Notes under the pieces: generated by a model
The model's database searches: none
What the model saw: the letters and a program-made list of their open reading frames with translations, nothing else
What the model was told of the DNA's origin: nothing
Assembly (NCBI GenBank): GCA_021790555.1
Contig: JAJYGY010000043.1
Span: 1 to 10,280 of the forward strand
Reading direction: 5' to 3'
From: a bacterium
Lineage (GTDB): Bacteria > Oederibacteriota > JAJYGY01
Length of the DNA stretch: 10,280 nucleotides
Position numbers and translations under genes: made by a program
In this document: positions 1 to 8,000 of the stretch, piece after piece
Numbering within the stretch: position 1 is the stretch's first letter
Layout: every line of letters begins with the position of its first letter

Positions 1-1089
1 CCCTTGGGCGCGGGAAGCCATACCTGGCAGGTGAAGGCCATCAACAGCCTGGGCAACGCCAGCGGCTTCAGCCTGCCCACGGCCTTCACCGTGACCGGGC
101 CGGTCTTCAGCCCCACCTCCACCCCAAGCCCCACGGCCAGCCCCACGCCTTCGGCCACGGGCACGCCCACCGCCTCGCCTTCCCGGACCTCCTCAGCCTC
201 TCCCACGGCCACGCGGACAGCGACTTCCAGCTCCACCACGACCCACACTCCGGCCGCTTCGCCCAGCCCTTCCGGCACCGCCACCTTGGCCGCCAGCACC
301 ACCGCCACCCGCACTCCGGCCGCTTCGCCCAGCCCCTCCGGCACCGCCACCCCGGCCGCCAGCCCCACCGCCACCCGCACTCCGGCCGCTTCGCCCAGCC
401 CTTCCGGCACCGCCACCCCGGCCGCCAGTCCCAGCACCACCGCGACCCCGGCCGCTTCACCCAGCCCCTCCGGCACCGCCACCCCGGCCGCCAGTCCCAG
501 CACCACCGCCACCCGCACTCCGGCCCCTTCGCCCAGCCCTTCCGGGACAGCGACTGCCCCTCCTTCGCCCTCCGCGACCCCGACGCGCTCTCCGGCACAG
601 CCGGACAGCACGCCCACGCCATCCGCCTCCGCCTCGCCTGGCTCCACTCCAAGTATCTCGGCTACGGCGGACAGGTCCCCTTCCGCCACACCCAGCCCAT
701 CCGGGACAGCGGCTTCCCCGCCTTCGGCTTCCGCCTCGCCCACGCCGGCCGGGTCGGCGACCGCCGCGACGCCTGGTCCCGCCGGGTCCCCGGGGGTCAA
801 CCTGATCCTGAAGGCCTGGCCGGTTCCCAACCCCAATCCCAGGTACCTGGCCCTGGACCTGGAGGGCGCGGCAGACCAGGTCCGCGTCCGGCTCTACAGC
901 CCGGCCATGAACCTGGCGGAGGACCTCACCGTGCCCGGCGACTTCCAGCCCGGCTGGCAAAAGATGGCGCTTCCCCCGGGCTGGGAGGCCCCGCTGGCCA
1001 ACGGTCTCTATGACGGCGTCCTGGAATCCTTCCAGGACGGAAAGGGTCGCCAGGCCACCGGGCCCGTGCGGATCTACGTCCTGAAATGA
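1..1089 (+). CDS. Secreted modular protein, C-terminal part: Ig/FN3-like end, Ser/Thr/Pro linker, 98-residue C-terminal domain (5' end outside window)
   Basis: The reading frame is open from the first base to TGA at 1087-1089, so only the C-terminal 362 residues are seen. The first ~32 residues (GSHTWQVKAINSLGNASGF) match the last strands of an Ig/FN3-type domain of the 'G.H.W.V.A.D..GN.S' kind common in bacterial surface proteins. About 230 residues of Ser/Thr/Pro/Ala linker follow, including tandem repeats at 247-588. The last 98 residues (793-1086) form a folded-looking domain shared with the next gene. The catalytic or binding part lies upstream and cannot be named. By analogy with its neighbour this is probably an extracellular glycan-active or glycan-binding protein. 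It ends 13 bases before the next start, with no terminator between, so co-transcription is likely. That it is coding and modular is secure; its function is unknown. Confidence 0.93.
   Translation, partial: PLGAGSHTWQVKAINSLGNASGFSLPTAFTVTGPVFSPTSTPSPTASPTPSATGTPTASPSRTSSASPTATRTATSSSTTTHTPAASPSPSGTATLAASTTATRTPAASPSPSGTATPAASPTATRTPAASPSPSGTATPAASPSTTATPAASPSPSGTATPAASPSTTATRTPAPSPSPSGTATAPPSPSATPTRSPAQPDSTPTPSASASPGSTPSISATADRSPSATPSPSGTAASPPSASASPTPAGSATAATPGPAGSPGVNLILKAWPVPNPNPRYLALDLEGAADQVRVRLYSPAMNLAEDLTVPGDFQPGWQKMALPPGWEAPLANGLYDGVLESFQDGKGRQATGPVRIYVLK
247..588 (+). repeat. Tandem coding repeat, five units of 66-72 bp in the gene 1 linker
   Basis: Five head-to-tail units start at 247, 313, 379, 445 and 517. 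The first three are 66 bp (22 residues) and the last two 72 bp (24 residues). The consensus is TPAASPSPSGTATPAASP plus a short T/A/R tail. Units 2-4 are nearly identical at the DNA level, while unit 5 is degenerate. All length steps are multiples of three, so gain or loss of a unit keeps the frame. The product should be an extended, flexible spacer that could be O-glycosylated. Confidence 0.9.
793..1086 (+). other. 98-residue C-terminal domain, copy 1 (candidate sorting/anchoring domain)
   Basis: This block starts at GVNLILKA, runs through PVPNPNP, RLYSPAM, PGW, LANGLY and VLES, and ends in VLK just before the stop. It aligns without gaps to residues 1223-1320 of the next protein, with about 58 of 98 identical by hand count. 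An early PNP motif, a central 'v.LYs..m' strand and a late 'G-LY...L' strand resemble the layout of FlgD-like and T9SS type A C-terminal domains. I infer a role in secretion or surface retention; no family match can be proven by eye. Confidence 0.7.
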
Positions 1090-1094
1090 AAGGA
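1089..1094 (+). promoter_or_regulatory. Shine-Dalgarno AAAGGA for gene 2
   Basis: AAAGGA ends 8 bases before ATG 1103, a normal spacing. The ATG at 1094 in the same frame overlaps this motif and would have no usable ribosome binding site, so 1103 is the preferred start. The motif's first base is the last base of the gene 1 stop codon, which fits coupled translation. Confidence 0.7.
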
Positions 1095-1102
1095 TGGACC
1101 GA

Positions 1103-1174
1103 ATGTTGAAATGGCATCCCATGAGCCTGGCGGGGCTGTTCCTGCTGGCGGCCTCCTGCCTCCGCGCGGCCGGA
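1103..1174 (+). other. Signal peptide region of gene 2 (SPI or lipoprotein type unresolved)
   Basis: A Lys/His-containing n-region (MLKWHP) is followed by a hydrophobic stretch and then LLAASC at residues 14-19. The LAASC tail fits a loose lipobox with Cys19 as acceptor, but position -3 is Ala rather than the usual Leu. Alternatively, signal peptidase I could cut just after, around ALA-type residues before GNPTPT (residues 22-25). Export is clear; the processing class is not. Confidence 0.65.
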
Positions 1175-4100
1175 AACCCGACTCCCACGGTCACGGCCTT
1201 CAACCCGGACCCCTGCACCACCACCACCCAGGTGGGCGCCTCCACGCCCTTCACCAGCTTGGAGGCCGAGGCCGGCACCCTGGGCGGCGGCGCCACCATC
1301 GTGGCCGTCACCACGCCCCCGGTGTCGCAGTATTCCAGTCCCGAGCTGGAGGCCTCGGGCCACGCCTACGTGCTGCTCAACAACGACGGCCAGTACGTCC
1401 AGTGGACCAACAACACCGGCCAGGACATCACGGCCATCAACCTGCGGTCCACCATCCCGGACGCGCCCGGCGGGGGAGGCATCGACTCCACCGTCGACCT
1501 CTACGTCGACGGCGTGTACCGGCAGTCCTTCCCGGTCAACTCGCACCAGAACTACTGCTACGAGGAGATCGGGGTCAACTACAACGACCAGACCGACAAG
1601 ACCCCGGCGGCGGGCTACTACCCCCGCGACTTCTGGAACGACACCCACGCCTTCGTCAGCGGCGCCCCCATCGCCCCGGGAAGCACCTTCTCCTTCCGCA
1701 TGGAATCCGACGACAACGCCAGCTACTACGGCATCGACGTGGTGGACGTGGAAAACCCGCCCCCGGCCCTGTCCGAGCCCGCCAACGCCATCTCCATCAC
1801 CGACGCCCCCTACAACGCCGTGGCCGGCAACATGTCGGTGGACAACACCGGCGCCATCAACGCCTGTTTCGCCGCGGCCCAGGCCCAGGGAAAGATCGCC
1901 TGGATCCCCCAGGGCACCTTCTACTTCAGCGCCGTCAACGGCGGCCTGCAGGCCACCGGCATCACCATCGAGGGCGCCGGGCCCTGGTACAGCACCCTCT
2001 ACCGGGTGACCCCGGCCAACAACACCCAGGGCATCGCCAACATCATCGAGGGCGTCTCCTGCACGCTGGAGAACGTGCTGCTGGACTGCAACGCGGTCAG
2101 CCGGGCGGGCAACAACAACAACGGGGCCGTGGACTTCAGCGGGGACAACTGGCTGGTGGACAACGTCTGGATCCAGCACGTCACCTCGTCCTTCTGGTGC
2201 GCCGGGAACAACGGAGTGGCGGAGAACTGCCGCACCCTCAGCACCTGGGCCGACGGCGGCAACTTCAACAACGTGCAGGACTCGCGCGGCATCGGCACCA
2301 ACCTCACCTACCGCAACAACTTCGTGCGCGGCACCGGCGACGACGCCATGGCCATCAATTCGGTCAACTACAATGTCGACGGGGGCGGGAACACCACCTA
2401 TTACACCATGATGCAGAACATCACCTACGAAAACAACACCGCCATCGCGCCCTGGGGCGGGCAGTGCATGGGCATCTACGGCGGCTTCAACGACGTCGTG
2501 CGGAACAACCTGCTCGAGGACAGCCCCCGCTTCGACGGCCTGGGGGTGACGCGGTTCGGCGTCAACGGGTCGGACCTGATTTCGGCCAGCGTGACCAACA
2601 ACACCCTGCTGCGTTGCGGGGGAAACGGCTACGGCCAGCGCCAGGCGGCCATCATGATCGGCAACGCCGGGAACGCCCAGGGGGTGGGCACGATCGAAAA
2701 CGCCTACGTGGGCGGCAACACCATCGGCAACGCCCTGTATGACGGCGTGGATTTCTCCACCAGCACCAACAACGTGCTGGAGGGAAACACCATCAGTTCC
2801 CCGGGGGCCAACGGAATCGCGGTGGGAAGCGCCGGCCCCTCCTATCTGGGGACGGCCAGCGGCTACGCCATCCTCCAGAACAACACCGTCACCAACCTCA
2901 ACTTCGCCCAGAGCGCGGTGGCCCCCCAGGGCGGCTCCGGCTTTCCGCTCTATTCCCCCACCCTGGCCGCCAGCTACAACGCCTCCTCGGGCGTCCAGAC
3001 CGAAACCTGCTCCGAGGGCCTCCAGGACGTGGGTTTCATCAGCAACGGCTCCACCACCGAGTACAACCAGGTCAGCCTGGCCGGCATGCTCAGCTTCACC
3101 GCCCGGGTGGCCGGCGCCGGGCCCGGCGGCAACATCGAAATCCACCTGGACAGCCCCACCGGCACGCTCATCGGAACCTGCGCGGTGCCGGTGACGGGCT
3201 GCTGGCAGGGCTGGCAGGACGTCTCCTGCTCCTTAAGCGGAGCCTCGGGAACCCACAACCTGTACCTGGTCTACACCGGCGGGGCCGGAAACCTCTTCAA
3301 CATCCAGTGGTTCTTCCTTTCCGGCTCGGGCACCCCGCCCACGCCCACCCCCACCCCCGGCCCGGCCCCGGGCTGCCCCCAGGCGGACGCCTTTTCGGGA
3401 AGCTCCCTTTCGGGCTTCTGGCAGGGCGCCAACGTGGGCAACGCCGGCTCCAGTTCGGTGGTGGAGGCGGGCAGCCTCAGCGTCACCACGGCCAGCGGCG
3501 ACATCGGCGGCACGGGCGACAATTTCTTCTACGTCTACCAGCCCACCGGCCAGGACGTGGACGCCCGCCTGAAGGTCAACTTCACGGCCGGAAACTGGAA
3601 CGCCAAGTCGGGCATCATGCTGCGCGACAGCACCGACCCCGGCGCCGTGGAATTCTACATCGCCGCCACCTACAGCTGCTGCGGATACGAGACCGGCGTG
3701 CGCTCCACCACCGGCGGCAACGACAACGTCACCAGCACGGGCAACGGGGCCTACTCCAGCGGGGCCGCCCCCGCCTACCTGCGCGTGGTGCGCAGCGGCA
3801 CCACCTTCACGTCCTACTATTCCGGCGACGGCAGCGCCTGGACCCTGGGTTCCAGCCAGGTGGTGCCCATGGCCTCCAACTACCTCATCGGCGTGTGCAC
3901 GTCCACGGGCAACGGCTCGGTGAGCACCGCCTCGTACAACAACTTCACGGTGCTGTGCAACGCGCCTACGCCTACGCCTTCGGCTACGGCGGCACAAGGC
4001 ACGCCCACGGCCACGCCGACCCCTTCGCCTTCCGCCACCCGGACGGCCAGCCCCTCGCCCACGGCCTCGCCCACGGGAACCACCACCGCGACCGACTCGC

Positions 4101-5065
4101 CCAGCGCGACCCCGACCGCCTCACCTTCCGCGACCGCGAGCCGGACCTGGACTCCGACGGCGTCCCCTTCCATCCCGGCCAGTCCCACGCCTTCGCCTTC
4201 GGCTACGGCGGTACAAGGCACACGCAGCGCGTCCCCGACCATGTCGCCTTCCTCGTCGGCGACGCCGTCCCCCAGCCTGACGGCAAGCCCCACCGGGTCA
4301 ACTTCGGCGACCCCGCCGGCGTCGGCAACCCCCACCGCGGGCTTCACGGGTTCGGCCTCTCCCACGCCCTCTCCGTCCGCCACGTCCGGCGCGTCGCCCA
4401 GCGCCACGCCCTCGCCAAGGCCCAGTTCCAGCCCTTCGCCCACGGATTCGGCTTCGCCCACGGCGAATCCTTCCCCCTCCGCCACGTCCGGCGCGTCGCC
4501 CAGCGCCACGCCTTCACCAAGGCCCAGTTCCAGCCCTTCGCCCACGGCGAATCCTTCCCCCTCCGCCACGCCCAGCGCGTCGCCCAGCGCCACGCCCTCA
4601 CCAAGGCCCAGTTCCAGCCCTTCGCCCACGGCTTCGGCTTCGCCCACGGCGTCGCCGTCGGCCACGCCCACCGCGGACATGACCGGCACACCCATGCCTT
4701 CTCCCACGGCGACCCCGTCAGGGACCGCGGCGCCCTCATCCGCCGCCGGGGGACCCGGCGCGCTTTCGGGCGTCAACCTTATCCTCCAGGCCGTGCCCGT
4801 TCCCAACCCCAACCCGGGCGTTTTCGCCGTGGACCTGGAAGGCCCGGCCGACCAGGTCACCCTTCGCCTGTACAGCAAGGCCATGGACTGCGTGCTGGTG
4901 CTGCCCATCCCCGGGGCCTACCAGGCCGGATGGAACAGGGTTCCACTGCCGGCCGGCTGGTCCGACTGCCTGGCCAACGATCTCTACTATGCCGTGCTGG
5001 AATCGCGCCAGAACGGGCTCAGCCGCCAGGCCAGGCACCCGGTTTTGATCGACATTCTGAAGTAA
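1103..5065 (+). CDS. Secreted modular GH87-like glycanase (CBM35-like, beta-helix, CBM6, DUF1349-type module, Ser/Thr/Pro linker, C-terminal sorting-like domain)
   Basis: The 1320-residue product opens with a signal peptide (hydrophobic core about residues 7-18, MSLAGLFLLAAS). Module 1 (about 50-217) is CBM35-like: LEAEAGTLGGG, EASG, then IDVVDVE. The catalytic region (about 230-615) is a right-handed beta-helix with Asn-rich turns and the signature WADGGN (D384) followed by RGTGDD (D413, D414). This matches the Asp plus Asp-Asp arrangement of GH87 alpha-1,3-glucanase/mycodextranase, whose known members also carry CBM35-type modules. Residues about 617-743 are CBM6 (SYNASSGVQTE, LDSPTGTLIGTC, FNIQWF). 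Residues 758-952 are a DUF1349-type concanavalin-like module, followed by a ~270-residue linker and the 98-residue C-terminal domain (1223-1320). The inferred role is extracellular hydrolysis of an alpha-glucan; GH28-like or another beta-helix specificity is the main alternative. The start was chosen by ribosome binding site. Confidence is high for the gene and good for the fold, moderate for the substrate. Confidence 0.93.
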   Translation: MLKWHPMSLAGLFLLAASCLRAAGNPTPTVTAFNPDPCTTTTQVGASTPFTSLEAEAGTLGGGATIVAVTTPPVSQYSSPELEASGHAYVLLNNDGQYVQWTNNTGQDITAINLRSTIPDAPGGGGIDSTVDLYVDGVYRQSFPVNSHQNYCYEEIGVNYNDQTDKTPAAGYYPRDFWNDTHAFVSGAPIAPGSTFSFRMESDDNASYYGIDVVDVENPPPALSEPANAISITDAPYNAVAGNMSVDNTGAINACFAAAQAQGKIAWIPQGTFYFSAVNGGLQATGITIEGAGPWYSTLYRVTPANNTQGIANIIEGVSCTLENVLLDCNAVSRAGNNNNGAVDFSGDNWLVDNVWIQHVTSSFWCAGNNGVAENCRTLSTWADGGNFNNVQDSRGIGTNLTYRNNFVRGTGDDAMAINSVNYNVDGGGNTTYYTMMQNITYENNTAIAPWGGQCMGIYGGFNDVVRNNLLEDSPRFDGLGVTRFGVNGSDLISASVTNNTLLRCGGNGYGQRQAAIMIGNAGNAQGVGTIENAYVGGNTIGNALYDGVDFSTSTNNVLEGNTISSPGANGIAVGSAGPSYLGTASGYAILQNNTVTNLNFAQSAVAPQGGSGFPLYSPTLAASYNASSGVQTETCSEGLQDVGFISNGSTTEYNQVSLAGMLSFTARVAGAGPGGNIEIHLDSPTGTLIGTCAVPVTGCWQGWQDVSCSLSGASGTHNLYLVYTGGAGNLFNIQWFFLSGSGTPPTPTPTPGPAPGCPQADAFSGSSLSGFWQGANVGNAGSSSVVEAGSLSVTTASGDIGGTGDNFFYVYQPTGQDVDARLKVNFTAGNWNAKSGIMLRDSTDPGAVEFYIAATYSCCGYETGVRSTTGGNDNVTSTGNGAYSSGAAPAYLRVVRSGTTFTSYYSGDGSAWTLGSSQVVPMASNYLIGVCTSTGNGSVSTASYNNFTVLCNAPTPTPSATAAQGTPTATPTPSPSATRTASPSPTASPTGTTTATDSPSATPTASPSATASRTWTPTASPSIPASPTPSPSATAVQGTRSASPTMSPSSSATPSPSLTASPTGSTSATPPASATPTAGFTGSASPTPSPSATSGASPSATPSPRPSSSPSPTDSASPTANPSPSATSGASPSATPSPRPSSSPSPTANPSPSATPSASPSATPSPRPSSSPSPTASASPTASPSATPTADMTGTPMPSPTATPSGTAAPSSAAGGPGALSGVNLILQAVPVPNPNPGVFAVDLEGPADQVTLRLYSKAMDCVLVLPIPGAYQAGWNRVPLPAGWSDCLANDLYYAVLESRQNGLSRQARHPVLIDILK
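3374..3958 (+). other. DUF1349/concanavalin-A-like module, copy A (gene 2)
   Basis: This is a 195-residue module from CPQADAF to FTVLC, bounded by Cys at each end and containing SLSVTTASGDIGGTGDNF, WNAKSGIMLRDS, FYIAATYSCC and LRVVRSG. The pattern 'D..gtgD.f.yvyq...D.d..lkv....w.aKsGiMlRds' fits the DUF1349 / laminin-G-like beta-sandwich group often appended to secreted glycanases. A close copy sits at 9648-10226 in gene 3. The terminal Cys pair and the internal CC suggest disulphides. A binding role is inferred. Confidence 0.8.
3974..4002 (+). repeat. Linker module SATA(A/V)QGT, DNA copy A
   Basis: This stretch carries the GGCTACGGCGG-ACAAGGCAC core, differing from copies B and D by one base (C for T, giving Ala for Val). 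It lies directly after the DUF1349-type module of gene 2, the same position as copy D in gene 3. Confidence 0.75.
4187..4221 (+). repeat. Linker module SATAVQGT, DNA copy B
   Basis: Bases 4187-4219 are identical over 33 bases to 10248-10280 in gene 3, about 6 kb away. The encoded segment is TPSPSATAVQG. It sits inside the long gene 2 linker, about 210 bp after copy A. Confidence 0.8.
4377..4655 (+). repeat. Tandem coding repeat in the gene 2 linker, three units (102, 84 and ~93 bp)
   Basis: Units begin at 4377, 4479 and 4563 and share the coding text GASPSATPSPRPSSSPSPT (ASPSATPSPRPSSSPSPT in the third). Units 1 and 2 differ mainly by an 18-bp in-frame segment (DSASPT) present in unit 1 and absent from unit 2. 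Unit 3 has a related insert (ASASPT) and then diverges. The high DNA identity suggests recent slippage or unequal crossing-over, with the protein frame preserved. Confidence 0.88.
4769..5062 (+). other. 98-residue C-terminal domain, copy 2 (candidate sorting/anchoring domain)
   Basis: The domain starts GVNLILQAVPVPNPNP and ends in DILK immediately before TAA. It aligns end to end without gaps to the C-terminus of gene 1. The most conserved parts are the PVPNPNP entry, DLEG.ADQV, RLYS.AM, PGW-like turns, LAN.LY and VLES. Two otherwise different proteins ending in the same domain after a disordered linker is the usual layout of a shared export or surface-attachment signal; this role is inferred. 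Confidence 0.7.
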
Positions 5066-5073
5066 CCTTGGCA

Positions 5074-5079
5074 TGGAGG
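5074..5079 (+). promoter_or_regulatory. Shine-Dalgarno TGGAGG for gene 3
   Basis: TGGAGG ends 5 bases before ATG 5085. An in-frame ATG at 5073 overlaps the motif and has only CCTTGG-type sequence in front, so 5085 is favoured. The stop of gene 2 is at 5063-5065, leaving 19 bases between the genes and no room for a terminator. Confidence 0.72.
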
Positions 5080-5084
5080 CGCTG

Positions 5085-8000
5085 ATGCGGACGCGCGACA
5101 CGGGTTTCAAAATCCGGACCGCGCTCTTTCGCGCCCTCGCGGCGCTGGGCATGATGGCCTCCACGGCCCTGCTGGCCAGCCCGGGCGGGGAGGCTTTCAA
5201 CACGTCCACGGGAACCCTCAACGTGGACTACCCGGCCTACCTGTCCAAACAGGACGTCGTCTACGCCTCCCCGGTGACGGTCTCGGTGAAGGGCGCCACG
5301 GTGGGCAACGGCCGCGTGGGCATGATGGTGTGGGACGCCAACGGGCTCAACGCGCAGATCTCCGGGGTGGACGCCTCGGAACAGGGGGCCTATTCCGAGG
5401 GCCTCATCAACCTGTCCACCAACCCGGCCATCGACACCGGCTATACCAGCTACCTGCAGCGCCTGTCGCTGTTCAACGGCACGCTGACGACCACCTGGGA
5501 CAGCGACCGCACCGTCACCATCATGGGCGCGCCGGATTCCGAGGTGATGGGCATCCACGTGGACGACACCCGCTCCGGCGTCACTTCCGTCACCCTCACC
5601 CTGAGCCTCTGGGACGTCAGCAACCTCACCAACTGGAACGTGCCCAACCTGGCCACCTGGGAGACGGTCACCTCCTACGCCAACGCCACCAGCGCGGGGT
5701 TCAGCCGGGGCCAGGCCGACCCGGGCAACTTCGGCTACACCCTGGCCGCCAGCGTGGACGGCACCCCCTTCACCACCCAGGCGGTCAGCAACAGCGAGGT
5801 GCAGCTCCACATCACCCCGGCCGCCAGCTACACCATCTGGATCGCCTGCGCCAGCCGCCTGGACGCGCCCGGGCACGACTCGGTCACCCAGGCCCGCAAC
5901 CTGCTGGCCTCGGTGGCCGGCACCTACGCCTCGACCCTGTCCTCCTACGAGTCCTGGTGGAACGCCTTCTGGGAGAAGTCCTTCGTGGGATTCTCCAATT
6001 CCACCGGCTTCGCCGACTACATCGAGAACCTCTACTACCTGGCCACCTACATGATCGCCGCCGGCGGCTACGGCAACTACCCCTGCCACTTCATCAACGG
6101 CGTCTTCCGGCCCCAGGGGGACAACACCGTGTGGAGCAACGCCTACTGGTACTGGAACCAGCGCGACCTGTACAACGGCATGCTGGCCGCCAACCACCCG
6201 GACATGATGAACACCTTCAACAACCTCTACGCCCGCAACGCCGCCTTCCTGCAGTCGCAGACCCAGGCCCGCTACAACCTGCCAGGCCTCTGGGTGCCCG
6301 AAACCATGGGCTGGGACGGCAACGACAGCGGCACCATCTACAGCCAGTGGACCCAGAACATCTATTCCAGCGGGGCCGAGGCCGCCGAGAACATGTACAA
6401 CCAGTACCTCTACACCAGCGACTTCGGCTACCTCACCTCCACGGCCTACCCCTTCATGAAGCAGGTCTGCGTGTTCTATTCCGGCATCCTGGCCCTCAAC
6501 GGAAACGGCCAGTATACCATGCCCATGACCGTGGACGGCAGCTTCGGCGACAACGCCCACGAGACCTACTGGGACATCCAGGACGCCATCACCGACCTGG
6601 CCGCCGTCCGCAGCCTGTTCCCCGAGGCCATCGCCACGGCCCAGATGCTGGGGGTGGATTCCAGCCTGGTGTCCCAGTGGCAAAACATCCTCTCGAAACT
6701 GGTCGCCTACCCCGTGGACCCCAACAACCCCGGCCAGTACTACCCCTGCGACCCGCCCCTGCCCACCCCCAGCAACGACGAGAACGTCACCTGCGAACTG
6801 GCCTGGCCCTACGGCGTGGTGGGTCTGGACTCCCCGGACCTTTCCTTCGGCGTCAACAACTGGAACAACCGGCCCTTCCCCTACGGCAACATCTGGTCGC
6901 CGGACGCCATCCAGGCCGCCCGCCTGGGCCTGGGCGACGACGCCTGGCAGGGCATGCAGGACATGATGGAGATGTACCAGAACTACCCCAACGGCAAGAG
7001 CACCAACACCAACGGGGTCTTCGAATACCTGGGCGTCAACATCACGGCCCTCAACGAGACCATGATGCAGAGCTACGACGGCGTCATCCGGGTCTTCCCG
7101 GCGCCCATCAGCGATTCCAGCATGGCGCAGAAGTTCACCCTGGCGGCCCGGGGAGGCTTCCTGGTCAGCTCGGAAAAGGAGTCCGGGGCGGTGAAATACG
7201 TGGGCCTGAAGAGCCTCACCGGCAACCCCTGCACCGTGGCCAACCCCTGGCCCGGCCAGCCCGTGGACGTGCGCCGCGTCTCCGACAACAGCGTGTTGAT
7301 GACCACCACGGCCACGGCCTTCACCTTCGCCACCGGCGCCGGTGGCATCTACGTCGTGGAGCCCACGGCCAAGCCCCTGGGCGACTACGCCTACGAGCAG
7401 ATCACCGCCGCCCAGAACAACGCGGCCAAGACCATGGGCGGCAACACCCTGGGCACCTTCGCCGGGGCGGCCCCGCCCCCCTCCGACGGGGTGTACGTGG
7501 CCCAGGACGCCTCCCTGAGCGGCACGGCCTCGCTGTCGCGCGACCTGGCGGCCACCGGGCTCTACGAGATCACCAACATCGGCACCGGGTCTTCGGCCAT
7601 CTTCAGCAACGTGATGGCGGGCTGCGGGCTGACCATCCAGTACTGCACCCAGAGCAACCCGGGCCAATTGCACCTTTACGTCAACGGTGCCAACAGGGGG
7701 CCCGTCACCTTCCCCACCACCAACAGCTGGTGGACCACCTACGCCCAGGTCAGCGTCAGCGTGAACATCCCGGCCGGGGCCACCGTCACCCTGGAAAACG
7801 ACCCGGGCGACGCCGGCACCAACATCAATTATATCCAGGTGCTGCCCTGCGGCACGCCCACCACGACGCCCACCGCCACCATGACGCCCACGCCGGTGGT
7901 GCAGTCCACCTGGCGCATCAACGCCGGCGGCGGCGCCTACACCGACAGCCAGGGCCACGTCTGGGCCGCGGACGAGGATTTCTCCTCCGGGGCCTCCTCC

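Noticed and set aside
247..588. CRISPR-like periodic repeat
   Set aside because: Units are contiguous, with no unique spacers, and encode a Ser/Thr/Pro linker in frame.
1094..1102. ATG 1094 as the start of gene 2
   Set aside because: The codon overlaps the AAAGGA ribosome binding site that is correctly spaced for ATG 1103.
1111..2742. 543-codon plus-strand frame inside gene 2
   Set aside because: Arg/His/Gln/Pro-rich shifted frame with no domain; the overlapping GH87-like frame explains this DNA.
5073..5084. ATG 5073 as the start of gene 3
   Set aside because: It overlaps the TGGAGG ribosome binding site; ATG 5085 has proper spacing and gives a normal signal peptide.
5066..5084. Terminator or promoter between genes 2 and 3
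   Set aside because: Only 19 bases, with no hairpin plus T-run and no -10/-35 pair visible; the same holds for 1090-1102.
3307..5085. 592-codon plus-strand frame with repeated FGYGGTRH-like motifs
   Set aside because: The motif is the shifted reading of the SATAVQGT linker DNA, and the frame spans the gene 2 linker repeats. It has no start context or folded-domain pattern.
5019..7958. 979-codon open frame on the minus strand
   Set aside because: Val/Gly/Ala/Asp/His-rich antisense shadow of gene 3 with no family motif; the other long minus-strand frames at 926-3145, 8409-10277, 3233-3997 and 3880-4908 are the same kind of artefact.
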